Notes: generated by a model from the sequence alone, not told the origin. 64,000 nt of DNA from Vibrio rhodolitus (GCF_003350325.1 NZ_QLYZ01000002.1:302034-366033); one strand, 5' to 3'. Shown: positions 55,539 through 64,000, counted from the stretch's first letter. Made by a program: numbers and translations.

Positions 55539-55744
55539 CAAAATAGTATATATCAGACTATAAATTCATTAAGCGCGCATAAATCGGTGATATATTAAGC
55601 ATTAATCGTTTTTTATTAGTTAATAGTTTTCATGGATAATTAACGCAGATAACAAATTCATTACCTACCTGTTCTACCTAGGATTTGGGTTGAAAAATCG
55701 TGTCGTCAATTCGCATATTTTGCTCTTCATAGCTGCAGAAACGC

Positions 55745-55769
55745 AAAGAGCCGGACACACCAGCTCTTT
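55745..55769 (-). terminator. lysC (ectoine aspartokinase) terminator
   Basis: Stem AAAGAGC / GCTCTTT (55745-55751, 55763-55769) with an 11-base loop, then TTTGCGTTTC on the minus strand. Confidence 0.55.
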
Positions 55770-55793
55770 GGACTACCCTACTTACGAAAACGT

Positions 55794-57212
55794 CTATGCC
55801 GTTAGCGCTTGCGGCTCATTTTGCGGCAAACAAAATACCTTATGCAGTGCACAAATCGTCTGTTGGTATTCACTGTCTGCTACGACAAATTGAACATTAA
55901 CATTGCGCATTGAAGAATGAACCGCGATAGGTGTCACGTCATTTTCCATCAGTGACAAGACGCCTTTAGTCAGCGTTTTATTGGTATCAATTTGCGAACC
56001 AATCACAGAAATCAACGCCACCATGCGTCCTTTGATTGACGCATTAGGGTAACGCTTCTCTGCGCGATAGAGCACCTTATTAAGTGCTTCTTCATTACCG
56101 CCTAAATAATAGGTAATCGAGTTGGCATTCATCTCTTTACCAATCAGGTTGACTCGCGCCTCAGCAATGATTTGCATTAAATCATAGCTAACGTTGTCCA
56201 CTTGCCCAACAATAGTTTGATCAAATAGATGCAGCGCAAAAACCTTCTCTTTACCGGCAATGATTTCAATTTTGTCAGTTTCAGGGTTGTAGTCTGATGA
56301 AATCGATGTACCTGGATGTTCTGGCTCAAAGGTGTTTTTGATTTGCAGTTGAATCCCGCTTTGGCGTAAGCCTGCCGCTGCATTGGGATGAATCGCTTCC
56401 ATACCCAAACTGGCAAGTTGATCCGCCACATCAAAATTAGTTTTACCAATCGGCAGCACTTGGTCGGTTCCAACAATACGCGGGTCGGCAGAACTTAAGT
56501 GATATTCCTTATGGATAATGGCAAGATCCGCGTTAGTAATTGACGCAATACGGCTAAAAGTCATTTCGCTATAACCTCTATCATAGGTTTTCATCAACCC
56601 ATCTTTGGTGTAAGCATAACCCGTTACTATCGGTAGCTCTTTAGTTACATCTATTTCTTCAAACGCTTCGGCGATGGTTTCATCAAGGGTAAGCGGTTTT
56701 TGGCAATCCCAACCAGACAGGTCGACGAATGTTGCATTGATACCTAACGTCTTTAATTTGAGTGCGCTGTTATAAGCACTATGGACTTCACCAATCGACG
56801 ACAAAAACTCGCGAATCTGTGGCAAGTAATGACGCAAAGAAAACTGACCATAGCGACAAGTATCGAGAATATTACTGATACAGTTCTTGGCTTCAGCGAT
56901 GCGAGAACGAATGTACTTATCGGCGCGCATACGACTCATTGGATCAGCAAAGATATTCTCATTAACTAATAACATCTGTCGTTCTACTTGAGCGAGCGCT
57001 TCCCCCCAAGTGTCATCGCGTTTGGCAATCAGTTGATACACGCCCGGTTTACCGTTTTTCTTGTTCTCCAGCAGCACATCGGTCATGCCACCGTACGCTG
57101 ATACCACGAAAACTCGATTGTACGGGTCTTTAGGGCGAAGAATAATATTGTCTAGAACTGCGTCAAACGCAGACATAGATGTACCGCCGATTTTTTCTAC
57201 GGTATAAGTCAT
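55794..57212 (-). CDS. lysC: aspartokinase of the ectoine operon (Ask_Ect)
   Basis: A 472-residue aspartate kinase, MTYTVEKIGGTSMSAFD, in the class found at the end of ectoine operons. This dedicated enzyme phosphorylates aspartate and is expected to be less feedback-inhibited by lysine or threonine, feeding the precursor aspartate semialdehyde. Two ACT-like regions at the C-terminus carry LIGKEMNANSITYYLGG and VALISVIGSQIDTN. It lies downstream of ectC on the same strand but beyond a strong hairpin. RBS AAGGA. Start ATG 57212. Confidence 0.9.
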   Translation of the reverse strand: MTYTVEKIGGTSMSAFDAVLDNIILRPKDPYNRVFVVSAYGGMTDVLLENKKNGKPGVYQLIAKRDDTWGEALAQVERQMLLVNENIFADPMSRMRADKYIRSRIAEAKNCISNILDTCRYGQFSLRHYLPQIREFLSSIGEVHSAYNSALKLKTLGINATFVDLSGWDCQKPLTLDETIAEAFEEIDVTKELPIVTGYAYTKDGLMKTYDRGYSEMTFSRIASITNADLAIIHKEYHLSSADPRIVGTDQVLPIGKTNFDVADQLASLGMEAIHPNAAAGLRQSGIQLQIKNTFEPEHPGTSISSDYNPETDKIEIIAGKEKVFALHLFDQTIVGQVDNVSYDLMQIIAEARVNLIGKEMNANSITYYLGGNEEALNKVLYRAEKRYPNASIKGRMVALISVIGSQIDTNKTLTKGVLSLMENDVTPIAVHSSMRNVNVQFVVADSEYQQTICALHKVFCLPQNEPQALTA

Positions 57213-57304
57213 GGACTGTCCTTAGTCGAATTATTAAATTGGATCACGTAATTAAACTGGTTAAGCAAATTGATTAAGTGATTCAACGCCTGAGTAAAAA
57301 CAAA

Positions 57305-57344
57305 ATTGGGATAAAAACGGTGAGGCTTAATTGCCTCACCGTTT
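57305..57344 (-). terminator. terminator between ectC and lysC
   Basis: Perfect 12-base stem AAACGGTGAGGC / GCCTCACCGTTT (57315-57326, 57333-57344) with a 6-base loop. Read on the minus strand it is followed by TTATCCCAATTTTG. It would stop most ectABC transcripts before lysC. Confidence 0.75.
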
Positions 57345-57368
57345 AAGACAAACATAGCTTTTGATTCA

Positions 57369-57755
57369 TTAGTCAATCAAAGGGTATACACCATTTTCGT
57401 CGTGAGTCTCTGCACCTGTGATTGGTGGATTAAATACACATGCCATCACCATTGGCGTATCTTTGTAAGCTCGCAGATAGTGTTCGTCATGCTTATCCAG
57501 AATATAGAGCGTACCTGGTTTAATCGGGTAAGTTTCACCGCCCACCACTTCAATTTCGCCTTCCCCACTCATGCAGTAAACCGACTCCAAGTGGTTTTGA
57601 TAGTGAATATGGGTTTCAGTATTCTCAAAGATAGTCGTGATATGGAACGAAAAACCCATCTTGTCATCTTTAAGCAGCATACGAACACTTTCCCACGTTT
57701 CTGATGCTACGCGACGTTCGCTATTACGGCATTCCTCTAGCGTTCTAACAATCAT
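57369..57755 (-). CDS. ectC: ectoine synthase
   Basis: A 128-residue cupin enzyme that closes N-acetyl-diaminobutyrate to ectoine. It has the typical start [11 protein letters not shown], and the cupin metal and substrate region [21 protein letters not shown]-terminal [20 protein letters not shown] is conserved. RBS AGGAAA. It follows ectB by 15 bases, in an operon. Confidence 0.95.
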   Translation of the reverse strand: MIVRTLEECRNSERRVASETWESVRMLLKDDKMGFSFHITTIFENTETHIHYQNHLESVYCMSGEGEIEVVGGETYPIKPGTLYILDKHDEHYLRAYKDTPMVMACVFNPPITGAETHDENGVYPLID

Positions 57756-57770
57756 GATTATTTCCTATTT

Positions 57771-59039
57771 TTAAGATGCTTTTTTGAAGTGTTTCTGCGC
57801 AATGGACTCAACGGCTTGCTCGAAAATAGCGAGACCTTGTCCAAGTTCAGACTCAGTGATGGTTAGCGGGCAGAAAAATTTCACCACTTCATCATTGGGA
57901 CCTGCGGTTTCGATGATCATACCGTTAGCAAAACAGGCTTTGGCAATATCGCCAGCAAGAGCGCCATTTTGACATTCAATGCCAATCATCATTCCACGCC
58001 CTTTCTGTTGCACAAACAGTTCAGGGAAGCGCTTTAGTTGCTTTTCAATCACCTCTGTAACCTGTTGTGAACTGAGAGCAATGTGCTTTTCTAGCGCGTC
58101 ATCTGACCAATATAGCTCTAACGCTTTTGCAGCTGTTACGAAGGCGTGGTTATTGCCACGGAAAGTACCGTTGTGTTCACCCGGTTTCCAAATATCTAAC
58201 TCAGGTTTAAGCAGCACAACTGCCATCGGCAAACCATAGCCACCAATTGATTTTGACAAGGTGACAATATCTGGCTGGATACCCGCAGGTTCAAAACTAA
58301 AGAAGGTACCTGTGCGACCGCACCCCGCTTGAATATCATCGACAATCAGCAAGATATCGTTAGCCTTACAGATCTTGCTTAGACGTTGAAGCCATGCATT
58401 AGAAGCGACATTAAGTCCCCCCTCGCCTTGCACCGTTTCCAAAAGTACTGCCGCTGGCTTATCCATGCCCGCTGAATTATCGTTAAGCATGGTTTCAAAC
58501 AAAGCTAAGCCATCCACACCTGCATATCCTTCAAAAGGAATGCGTGTAATACCTGACAAGCTACCTTGTGGCGCGCCCTGACGGTGGTGCTGATTACCGG
58601 TGGCGGCAAGAGCACCTGCCGTACAGCCGTGGAAACCATTAGTAAAGGCAACTACGCTACTGCGCCCTTTGGCTTTTTTAGCCAGCTTTAATGCTGCCTC
58701 TACTGCGTTGGTGCCAGTCGGTCCAGTAAACTGCACTTTATAGTCTAGGTTTCTTGGCTCAAGAATGACGTTTTTCAGCACTTGTAGGAAATTAGCTTTC
58801 GCCTCAGAGTGCATATCCAAGCCATGAGTAATGCCATCCGCCAAAATATATTCAACTAGCGCTTGTTTTAGCTCTGGATTGTTGTGACCGTAATTTAAAG
58901 AACCTGCTCCGGCAAGAAAATCCAAGTAACGCTCGCCGTTTTCCGTCTCTAACCAACTACCTTGTGCTTTGGTGAAAACCACGGGAAAACTGTTCGAGTA
59001 CGAACGAACCTTAGATTCTTGCTTGTTAAAAATGTCCAT
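57771..59039 (-). CDS. ectB: diaminobutyrate-2-oxoglutarate transaminase
   Basis: A 422-residue pyridoxal-phosphate class III aminotransferase making L-2,4-diaminobutyrate from aspartate semialdehyde and glutamate. It has FTGPTGTNAVEAALKLAKKA, VDDIQAGCGRTGTFF and the cofactor lysine in TLSKSIGGYGLP (near 263). It is the second gene of ectABC; the intergenic gap to ectA is 34 bases. Confidence 0.95.
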   Translation of the reverse strand: MDIFNKQESKVRSYSNSFPVVFTKAQGSWLETENGERYLDFLAGAGSLNYGHNNPELKQALVEYILADGITHGLDMHSEAKANFLQVLKNVILEPRNLDYKVQFTGPTGTNAVEAALKLAKKAKGRSSVVAFTNGFHGCTAGALAATGNQHHRQGAPQGSLSGITRIPFEGYAGVDGLALFETMLNDNSAGMDKPAAVLLETVQGEGGLNVASNAWLQRLSKICKANDILLIVDDIQAGCGRTGTFFSFEPAGIQPDIVTLSKSIGGYGLPMAVVLLKPELDIWKPGEHNGTFRGNNHAFVTAAKALELYWSDDALEKHIALSSQQVTEVIEKQLKRFPELFVQQKGRGMMIGIECQNGALAGDIAKACFANGMIIETAGPNDEVVKFFCPLTITESELGQGLAIFEQAVESIAQKHFKKAS

Positions 59040-59073
59040 AATAAGACCGTATCTTTCCTAGTTAAAATTGAAG

Positions 59074-59607
59074 TTATTTGGTGGGAATGCGATAGAGGTA
59101 TTCAGTGTCGTGCTTACCTTTAAAGTGGGCTTGTTCGTCTAAGAAAATTGACACATTTCCTCGTCCACCTTGGCTGGCATCGAACTTTTCAAATAACGCC
59201 CAAGAAGCCTTGTTTGGCTTAGTAATGGTGGTTTCTATCGCTTTAATATTCTCTAAACCATCTCTGGCTAGCAGAGCGTTTAACATGCGGGATGCGAGAC
59301 CTTTGCCTCGAAAATCTGGAGAGACAGCTACTTGCCAGACAAAAAGAACATCTTGCTGATCTGGCTTACGGTAAGCAGAGATGAAACCGCCAACACGGTT
59401 GTCTTGCTCAACCAAAATACAGGTATTGCTGAAGTGTGTAGCTTGTAAGAAGTTGCAGTATGAAGAATTGGTGTCTAAAGGCGGACAAGCCGCAATCAAA
59501 CTAAAAATACTATCTCCATCGGTGACGTTAGGTTCACGAAATATCAATTGTTTACTTGGTTTAGCTTTCGCATCCGGCGAATCTAACCAAGGATCCATTG
59601 TAATCAT
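59074..59607 (-). CDS. ectA: diaminobutyrate acetyltransferase
   Basis: A 177-residue GNAT enzyme that acetylates L-2,4-diaminobutyrate. The coenzyme loop is VSPDFRGKGLASRMLNALLA; CPPLDTNSSYCNFLQATHF is an EctA hallmark. The start at ATG 59607 (MITMDPW) has GGAAAG upstream. A frame 30 bases longer exists but is unlike other EctA N-termini. First gene of ectABC(-lysC), the operon that makes the osmoprotectant ectoine. Confidence 0.93.
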   Translation of the reverse strand: MITMDPWLDSPDAKAKPSKQLIFREPNVTDGDSIFSLIAACPPLDTNSSYCNFLQATHFSNTCILVEQDNRVGGFISAYRKPDQQDVLFVWQVAVSPDFRGKGLASRMLNALLARDGLENIKAIETTITKPNKASWALFEKFDASQGGRGNVSIFLDEQAHFKGKHDTEYLYRIPTK

Positions 59608-59896
59608 GTTAGAAACTTTCCTTAGAGCTCTAATCAAAATTCCTTTTTATTATGCGCACCAAAGGGAGTCGAAAATCAAATCTTTGCTCGAATAAGGGGC
59701 ATTTATGAGATATTGATCGCATATTTTTAGTGAAAACTATTTTGAACTCTAACTTAAACGCACAGCAAAGAGGCATTTTGAACAGAATGTTTAGGTAAGT
59801 GAATTACGAGATAAGTGCGATGAGAATCGTTTTCATCCGCTGTAATTGTATTGAGCTCTAATATCAACAGCGAACGTTTTTAAACAGAATAAAACG
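59608..59896. promoter_or_regulatory. ectABC promoter region
   Basis: About 290 AT-rich bases between ectA and the brnQ terminator that must hold the ectoine promoter and, by analogy with characterised vibrios, a CosR site. I could not define a CosR box here or see a clear -35/-10 pair. Palindromic bits such as GAACG...CGTTTT are weak. No gene seen. Confidence 0.4.
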
Positions 59897-59925
59897 CCCC
59901 CAGCAAGAGGTTCTTCATGCCGGGG
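59887..59925 (-). terminator. brnQ terminator
   Basis: CCCCCAGCA (59897-59905) pairs imperfectly with TGCCGGGG (59918-59925); on the minus strand it is followed by GCGTTTTATTCTG. It separates brnQ from ectA. Confidence 0.55.
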
Positions 59926-59945
59926 AACGATACTAGTGAGACGCT

Positions 59946-61271
59946 CTAACGACCCGATTTAACCGCTAAATCAAGCTCACTATCTGGAGTTGTCGTGTGA
60001 CGCATTAGTCGCCACTTAGACACCACAATGATCAAGGCTACAGGCATAAACCAGCTCGCATGTGCACTAAATAGCGGCAGATATTGATTGAGTAGCGATG
60101 CCAAGGTCTCTGGTAGCATATCTAGTATGCTAAGCGCATCGATAGAACCCAATAGTAAACTGATCGCCACTACCATTACGTAGGAGAGCCAATTCTCTCG
60201 GTTGGTTGGGATCACTAGTGCCGTAAGAACCAGTGCGATAGCAACTGGGCACAAGATCAAGATCGCAGGTAAACTCACCACCAAGATTTGGTTTAAACCA
60301 AAGTTCGCGATCACACCGGTAAGTACCACAACAATCACCGCCGTTAGTGAGAACGGTGAGTTAAAAGTTTGCTGATAGTACTCGGCGCAAGCATTCGTCA
60401 AACCAACGGTAGTAGTTAAGCATGCCATGATGATGATGCCCGCAAGTAACACTAAACCAAATGTACCAAATACTTCTGCCGCGTAACGAGTTAGAAGCTC
60501 ACCACCATTGCTCACACCCTCTGCAATGCTTGCCGATGTTGCACCAACGTAAGCCATCGCAAGGTAGCAACCTGACATCAATAGTGCGTAAACCAAGGTT
60601 ACTTTTAACGTCACTTTAAAAATCGATTTTGAAGTCACATGACCTTTGTCGGTGATGGCTTTGATGATCACCCAACCAAAACCAACCGCAGCGATCGCAT
60701 CCATGGTCATATAACCTTGAATTAAGCCACTGGTGAGTGCTTGTTGCTGATAGTCCATCGTCGGCGTACTCAGCTCGCCTAACGGCATCACTAACGCCGC
60801 TAGAGCCAGCGCCGCCAGCATCAATACCAACATTGGTGTCATAAATTTGCCGATGTAGTCAACCAACTTGCCACGCTGTAGTGCCAATACCAATGTCAGG
60901 GCAACAAAGATGAATGAGAACAGCGCTAGATAATCACCAGAAACAAATGGCTTAATACCCATTTCGTAGGCAACAGTTACCGCTCTCGGCATCGCAAAAG
61001 CAGGACCGACAGCCGTAAATAGCAGCACCCAAAAGCCTGTCGCAACCGGTTTAGGTAACGCTTGGGTAAGTTGAGCACTATCGCTCAAACGACCAAAGAC
61101 AATTAGGGTAAGCGCAGGTAATCCCACCGCAGTGATCAGAAACCCTGCCATCGCTGGCAAATACTGCGTGCCCGCTTCTAAACCTAAGAAAGGTGGAAAA
61201 ATGATGTTCCCCGCGCCAAGAAACATGGCAAATGTCATCAAACCTATCGCTAACGAACTTTGATTTTTCAA
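59946..61271 (-). CDS. brnQ: branched-chain amino acid:cation symporter BrnQ
   Basis: A 441-residue LIV-II transporter with about 12 membrane segments. It begins LAIGLMTFAMFLGAGNIIFP, then LEAGTQYLPAMAGFLITAVG and ALPKPVATGFWVLLFTAVGP, as in BrnQ. It imports leucine, isoleucine and valine with sodium. The start is TTG 61271, seven bases after GAGGA. Gene order is monocistronic. A CCGTCAGCC palindrome upstream may regulate it. Confidence 0.9.
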   Translation of the reverse strand: MKNQSSLAIGLMTFAMFLGAGNIIFPPFLGLEAGTQYLPAMAGFLITAVGLPALTLIVFGRLSDSAQLTQALPKPVATGFWVLLFTAVGPAFAMPRAVTVAYEMGIKPFVSGDYLALFSFIFVALTLVLALQRGKLVDYIGKFMTPMLVLMLAALALAALVMPLGELSTPTMDYQQQALTSGLIQGYMTMDAIAAVGFGWVIIKAITDKGHVTSKSIFKVTLKVTLVYALLMSGCYLAMAYVGATSASIAEGVSNGGELLTRYAAEVFGTFGLVLLAGIIIMACLTTTVGLTNACAEYYQQTFNSPFSLTAVIVVVLTGVIANFGLNQILVVSLPAILILCPVAIALVLTALVIPTNRENWLSYVMVVAISLLLGSIDALSILDMLPETLASLLNQYLPLFSAHASWFMPVALIIVVSKWRLMRHTTTPDSELDLAVKSGR

Positions 61272-61321
61272 TGTACAGTCCTCGTACGATTAGACATTAC
61301 TCTAATCTTTTTTGTAATGGA

Positions 61322-61390
61322 CCGTCAGCTGGCTGGGGGGAAAATAAGGGTATTAACGATGTGGAATCTCTCCGTCAGCCTGGCTGACGG
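61322..61390. promoter_or_regulatory. CCGTCAGCC/GGCTGACGG palindrome upstream of brnQ
   Basis: A perfect 9-1-9 inverted repeat at 61372-61390, with an imperfect copy (CCGTCAGCTGGCTGGGG) 50 bases nearer brnQ at 61322-61338. GC-rich symmetric repeats in an AT-rich leader suggest either a regulator's operator or stem-loops in the brnQ messenger. The rest of 61272-61644 shows no supported gene; a 68-codon plus-strand frame at 61441-61647 lacks a ribosome site. Confidence 0.45.
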
Positions 61391-61644
61391 GAAATTGCCG
61401 CCAGCCTAGTTAATAATGACTAGAATGACGACTGAAACAGTTGATGTTAGACGTGACAAAGCACAACGCGTTGCTCGGCGAAAAGCAGCAGTGTGATGTG
61501 CTGATAATGAAGGCATGGATATGTCCTAGTGATATGTTACGTCTACCGAACCAATATAGAGTCAATAATTTACAAAGTAAACCACCTACAGACAAAAAAG
61601 TTACATTTTATTTCTCTAGCAGTTTTACCCTCTGGAACCTTACC

Positions 61645-61680
61645 TAAAAAAGAAAAGCCCTTTCCAAACGGAAAGGGCTT
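61645..61680 (-). terminator. ackA terminator
   Basis: Perfect stem AAGCCCTTTCC / GGAAAGGGCTT (61655-61665, 61670-61680) with loop AAAC; TTTTCTTTTTT follows on the minus strand. Confidence 0.85.
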
Positions 61681-61709
61681 CGACTTATTTCCCAAAAATG
61701 AGTAGATTT

Positions 61710-62903
61710 TTATAGCAGTTCTACTGACTGCTGAGCGATAACGAACTCTTCGTTAGTCGGAATAACTACAGCAATGGCATTTAGCATGTCAGATTTTGCA
61801 ATTACACCTGCGTTACCAAAGCGAGCGTCTTCGTTGCCCTTTTCATCTTCAACGAAACCTAGAAGCTTAAGGTTCTTCAAGATTTCGCGACGAATTGGTA
61901 GAGAGTTCTCACCGATACCACCAGTAAAGATCACAGCGTCAAGCTTGCTTAGTGGGATCAAGTAAGAACCGATGTATTTAGCTACGCGGTAAGTAAACAC
62001 TTCAAATGCTAGTTTTGCACCTTCGTGACCATTTTCCATCGCTTCTAGTACACCACGTGCATCTGAAGTTAGACCAGACACACCTAGGAAGCCTGATTTC
62101 TTATTCAGTGCTTCAAATACTTGCTCTTGGCTCCAGCCTTTCTTCAGTAGGAACTCGATGATACCTGGGTCAAGGTCACCACAACGTGTGCCCATCATTA
62201 GACCAGATAGCGGAGTAAAGCCCATTGAAGTATCTACTGACTCACCGTTTTCGATTGCACATACAGATGCACCGTTACCTAGGTGAACAGAGATGAAGCT
62301 TGATTCTTCCACTGGCTTACCAACCATCTTCGCAGCTTCACGGCTCACGTAGTAGTGGCTAGTACCGTGGAAACCGTAACGACGAATGCCGTAATCAGTG
62401 TAAAGCTCATTTGAGATAGCGCCAGTGAACGCTTTCTTAGGCATAGATTGGTGGAATGCTGTGTCGAAAACAGCAAACTGTGGCAAGCTTGGGAAAGCTA
62501 CCATAGCTGCTTGAATACCTTTCGCGCCTGCAGGGTTGTGGAGCGGAGCTAGGTCTGAAAGGCTTTCGATTTCCGCCAGTACTTTCTCGTCGATACGAAC
62601 GGTAGAAGTAAACTTCTCGCCGCCGTGAACGATACGGTGACCCACAGCAACCAAATCTTTTGTGAATCCAAGAGATTCAATTAGGTCCACAATGCGGTTA
62701 ATCGCATGTTGGTGATGATTGTCGGCAGCAGTAATCGCCTCTTCGGTTTTCTCACCATTGTATTTCCAGCTAATGACGGCTTCCGGTAATCCAAAGCACT
62801 CACCTAAACCGCTAACAATCGCGTCGCCAGTTTGCGAATCGATTACTGCAAATTTTAGTGAAGAACTACCTGAGTTAATCACCAATACAAACGAATTAGA
62901 CAT
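61710..62903 (-). CDS. ackA: acetate kinase
   Basis: A 397-residue enzyme of acetate metabolism, exchanging phosphate between acetyl phosphate and ADP. It shows VLVINSGSSSLKF near the start, GHRIVHGGEKF, FDTAFHQSMP and FTGGIGENS. Start ATG 62903 (MSNSFVLVINS) fits the family; a longer frame to 62951 is unlike other AckA. No pta is adjacent, consistent with a second, stand-alone ackA copy in vibrios. Confidence 0.93.
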   Translation of the reverse strand: MSNSFVLVINSGSSSLKFAVIDSQTGDAIVSGLGECFGLPEAVISWKYNGEKTEEAITAADNHHQHAINRIVDLIESLGFTKDLVAVGHRIVHGGEKFTSTVRIDEKVLAEIESLSDLAPLHNPAGAKGIQAAMVAFPSLPQFAVFDTAFHQSMPKKAFTGAISNELYTDYGIRRYGFHGTSHYYVSREAAKMVGKPVEESSFISVHLGNGASVCAIENGESVDTSMGFTPLSGLMMGTRCGDLDPGIIEFLLKKGWSQEQVFEALNKKSGFLGVSGLTSDARGVLEAMENGHEGAKLAFEVFTYRVAKYIGSYLIPLSKLDAVIFTGGIGENSLPIRREILKNLKLLGFVEDEKGNEDARFGNAGVIAKSDMLNAIAVVIPTNEEFVIAQQSVELL

Positions 62904-63364
62904 GTGGTACGTATCCTGTTTCATACTTATTATCGAAGCTTTACGCTCCATTGTGTATTGAGTTTAATTATTCAAATTTTTTTTGAATCTTTCAACTTTG
63001 TTTTAATTTTTAGACCAAGAGAAACGTTTGTTTGTTGATCTAAAGCAATATTCGATTTTTTTCGCGGACGGAATTTAATCAAAATGGTAACTCTATCAAG
63101 ATAATGAAGTTTAGTTTTCGCGTTTCTTCCCTTCGCAAACATATTGCCGCTAGCCCCTATAAAACCTTGCTTGTAGCAAAATGACCACCTGCCCTAAATA
63201 TCGAACGATGTTTTGTTTACTCCAATTTAGACAAAAAAACTAAAACCTCTGTGGCAGATTCTAAAAAATTTTTTAGTCTACATGCTATTGATTCTCTTTC
63301 TAGCATAGGCAAAGGCATGATAGAACGTTAGAATTAAGAGAGTTTTTACCCAGAGATTGAACTG
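62904..63364. other. ackA-cueR divergent intergenic region
   Basis: About 460 AT-rich bases with promoters of ackA (leftward) and cueR (rightward). TTGAT-CTAA-AGCAA at 63035-63048 resembles an FNR box (TTGAT-N4-ATCAA) at 9 of 10 fixed bases. CTAAAAAATTTTTTAG at 63261-63276 is a perfect palindrome of A/T tracts. No gene seen. Confidence 0.35.
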
Positions 63365-63751
63365 ATGAACATTGGTGAAGTTGCCACACTAACCGGGCTA
63401 TCAAGTAAGTCTATTCGCTTATACGAAGACAAAGGGATCATTACCCCTCCCCACCGTAGCGAGTCTGGCTACCGAGAATACGCAGCGCAGCACCTCCAAG
63501 AGCTCAATCTTGTCTCGCGCGCGAAAAACGCAGGGTTCTCTTTGATTGAGTGCAAAGAGTTCGTACAGCTAGCAAGAAACCCAGAGCGTAAAAGCAGCGA
63601 AGTCAAAGCCAAAGCACAAGAGAAGCTGCAAGAAGTTGAACTAAAAATCCGACAACTTAAAGAGATTGAGCATCAGCTCAAGCAGTGGATTGCAGCATGT
63701 CCAGGTGACTCTAGTAGCTGCTGCCCAATCATCGAAGATCTGACCAAATAG
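63365..63751 (+). CDS. cueR: MerR-family copper-responsive regulator CueR
   Basis: A 128-residue MerR regulator. The N-terminal winged helix (MNIGEVATLTGLSSKSIRLY) and the Cu+/Ag+ site ACPGDSSSCCPII with Cys112 and Cys120 at the same positions as E. coli CueR identify it. It distorts copA/cueO promoters to activate them when Cu(I) binds. An extra cysteine, Cys119, sits next to Cys120. No copA or cueO gene is in the window; an IS element begins nine bases after its stop. Confidence 0.9.
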   Translation: MNIGEVATLTGLSSKSIRLYEDKGIITPPHRSESGYREYAAQHLQELNLVSRAKNAGFSLIECKEFVQLARNPERKSSEVKAKAQEKLQEVELKIRQLKEIEHQLKQWIAACPGDSSSCCPIIEDLTK

Positions 63752-63759
63752 CAGCCTCT

Positions 63760-64000
63760 TGACCCGTCCTGATATGGGTTGACACTTTTTAGTTAAAACG
63801 CTCGGTGTACTTCATCGGGCGTTTTGTATTTTAGCGCTGTATGAGGCCTCATCTGATTATAGATTTCTACTGACTCAGCGACCATTTTTCTTGCTTGAGC
63901 TACATCTTTAGGCTTTCGCAAGAGATATTCCATTTTCAAAATGCCGTTCACCCTCTCTGCCAACGCATTCTGGTAGCAGTCATACCCATCCGTCATTGAA
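63760..64000 (-). mobile_element. IS3-family insertion sequence, partial, cut by window edge
   Basis: From about 63760 a terminal sequence TGACCCGTCCTGATATGGGT, then the 3' end of an IS3-type transposase frame, running off the window. The other end is not visible, so size and insertion duplication cannot be judged. The element begins 9 bases after the cueR stop. Confidence 0.7.
63793..64000 (-). CDS. IS3-family transposase (OrfB), C-terminal part
   Basis: The visible 68-codon C-terminal end carries the DDE-integrase signature SMTDGYDCYQNALAERVNGI with the glutamate-rich catalytic region, followed by VESVEIYNQMRPHTALKYKT. The frame continues past position 64000. Typical OrfB is made by frameshift with OrfA; OrfA is outside the window. 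Confidence 0.85.
   Translation of the reverse strand, partial: SMTDGYDCYQNALAERVNGILKMEYLLRKPKDVAQARKMVAESVEIYNQMRPHTALKYKTPDEVHRAF

Noticed and set aside
55690..55893. 67-codon plus-strand frame overlapping the end of lysC
   Set aside because: It overlaps lysC by 100 bases in antisense, includes the terminator stem, and has no ribosome site.
63261..63276. CTAAAAAATTTTTTAG palindrome as a terminator
   Set aside because: A/T-only pairing with no loop and no adjacent gene end; weak as a hairpin.
1..64000. CRISPR arrays, tRNA/rRNA genes, prophage or integron attC arrays
   Set aside because: No regularly spaced repeats, cloverleaf-like CCA-ended segments or phage structural genes were seen on either strand.

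Overview
The window looks like a piece of a Vibrio genome, most likely the second chromosome. I base this on remembered protein resemblances, not a database search. The CosR/BCCT pair, the ectABC-aspartokinase operon, talB-tkt beside a SorC-type regulator, the short-loop cydAB oxidase, a lone ackA and an NqrB of Vibrio type all fit. Gene density is ordinary. There is no prophage, CRISPR array, tRNA or rRNA that I can see. The only clear insertion sequence is an IS3-type element cut by the right edge.

Layout. 1-3.2 kb: a TetR regulator, a possible small RNA on the minus strand, an RhlE-type helicase, acpH and a 36-residue acidic peptide gene. 3.3-6.8 kb: tyrP with a TyrR-type box, then a cNMP/CBS/DUF294 protein. 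6.8-11.4 kb: a BCCT osmolyte carrier divergent from the MarR-type regulator CosR, a cysteine-rich DUF1289 protein, emrD and a HopJ-family protein. 11.8-18.7 kb: an Aer-like chemoreceptor, an RND efflux pair and an acetyltransferase. 18.9-24.8 kb: acyl desaturase, dld, two tandem MITE-like repeats, dbpA and folE. 25-28.2 kb: moeA-moeB, a small membrane protein and sseA. 28.3-33.1 kb: SorC regulator, talB, tkt, a YdcH-family protein. 33.4-38.7 kb: hybrid histidine kinase, PstS-like periplasmic protein and outer-membrane barrel, then an SDR.

38.7-42.8 kb holds an orphan NqrB overlapped by a DUF2256 gene, divergent from a cyanide-insensitive-type bd oxidase with a DUF2474 subunit. 42.8-50.3 kb holds export genes with adjoining regulators (EamA/MocR, AraC/LysE), a Sel1-repeat protein, thpR, two acetyltransferases, a GFA protein and a 39-residue membrane peptide. 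50.6-55.5 kb holds NfeD-slipin and a permease/deacylase pair. 55.8-59.6 kb is the ectoine operon ectABC plus its dedicated aspartokinase. The end holds brnQ, ackA and cueR, with the IS3 element abutting cueR.

How they work together: CosR near the left end is, in characterised vibrios, the salt-responsive repressor of both the adjoining BCCT carrier and ectABC-lysC, so two arms of one osmotic response lie about 50 kb apart here. Redox and carbon metabolism are also well represented: Dld, the bd oxidase, orphan NqrB, AckA, transaldolase and transketolase.

No wholly new large system stands out. The best candidates for undescribed biology are the kinase/PstS-like/barrel trio, the orphan NqrB with overlapping DUF2256, the candidate small RNA, two unlisted small proteins, a terminator-like hairpin inside the DUF2474 gene, and the repeat that separates dbpA from its terminator.
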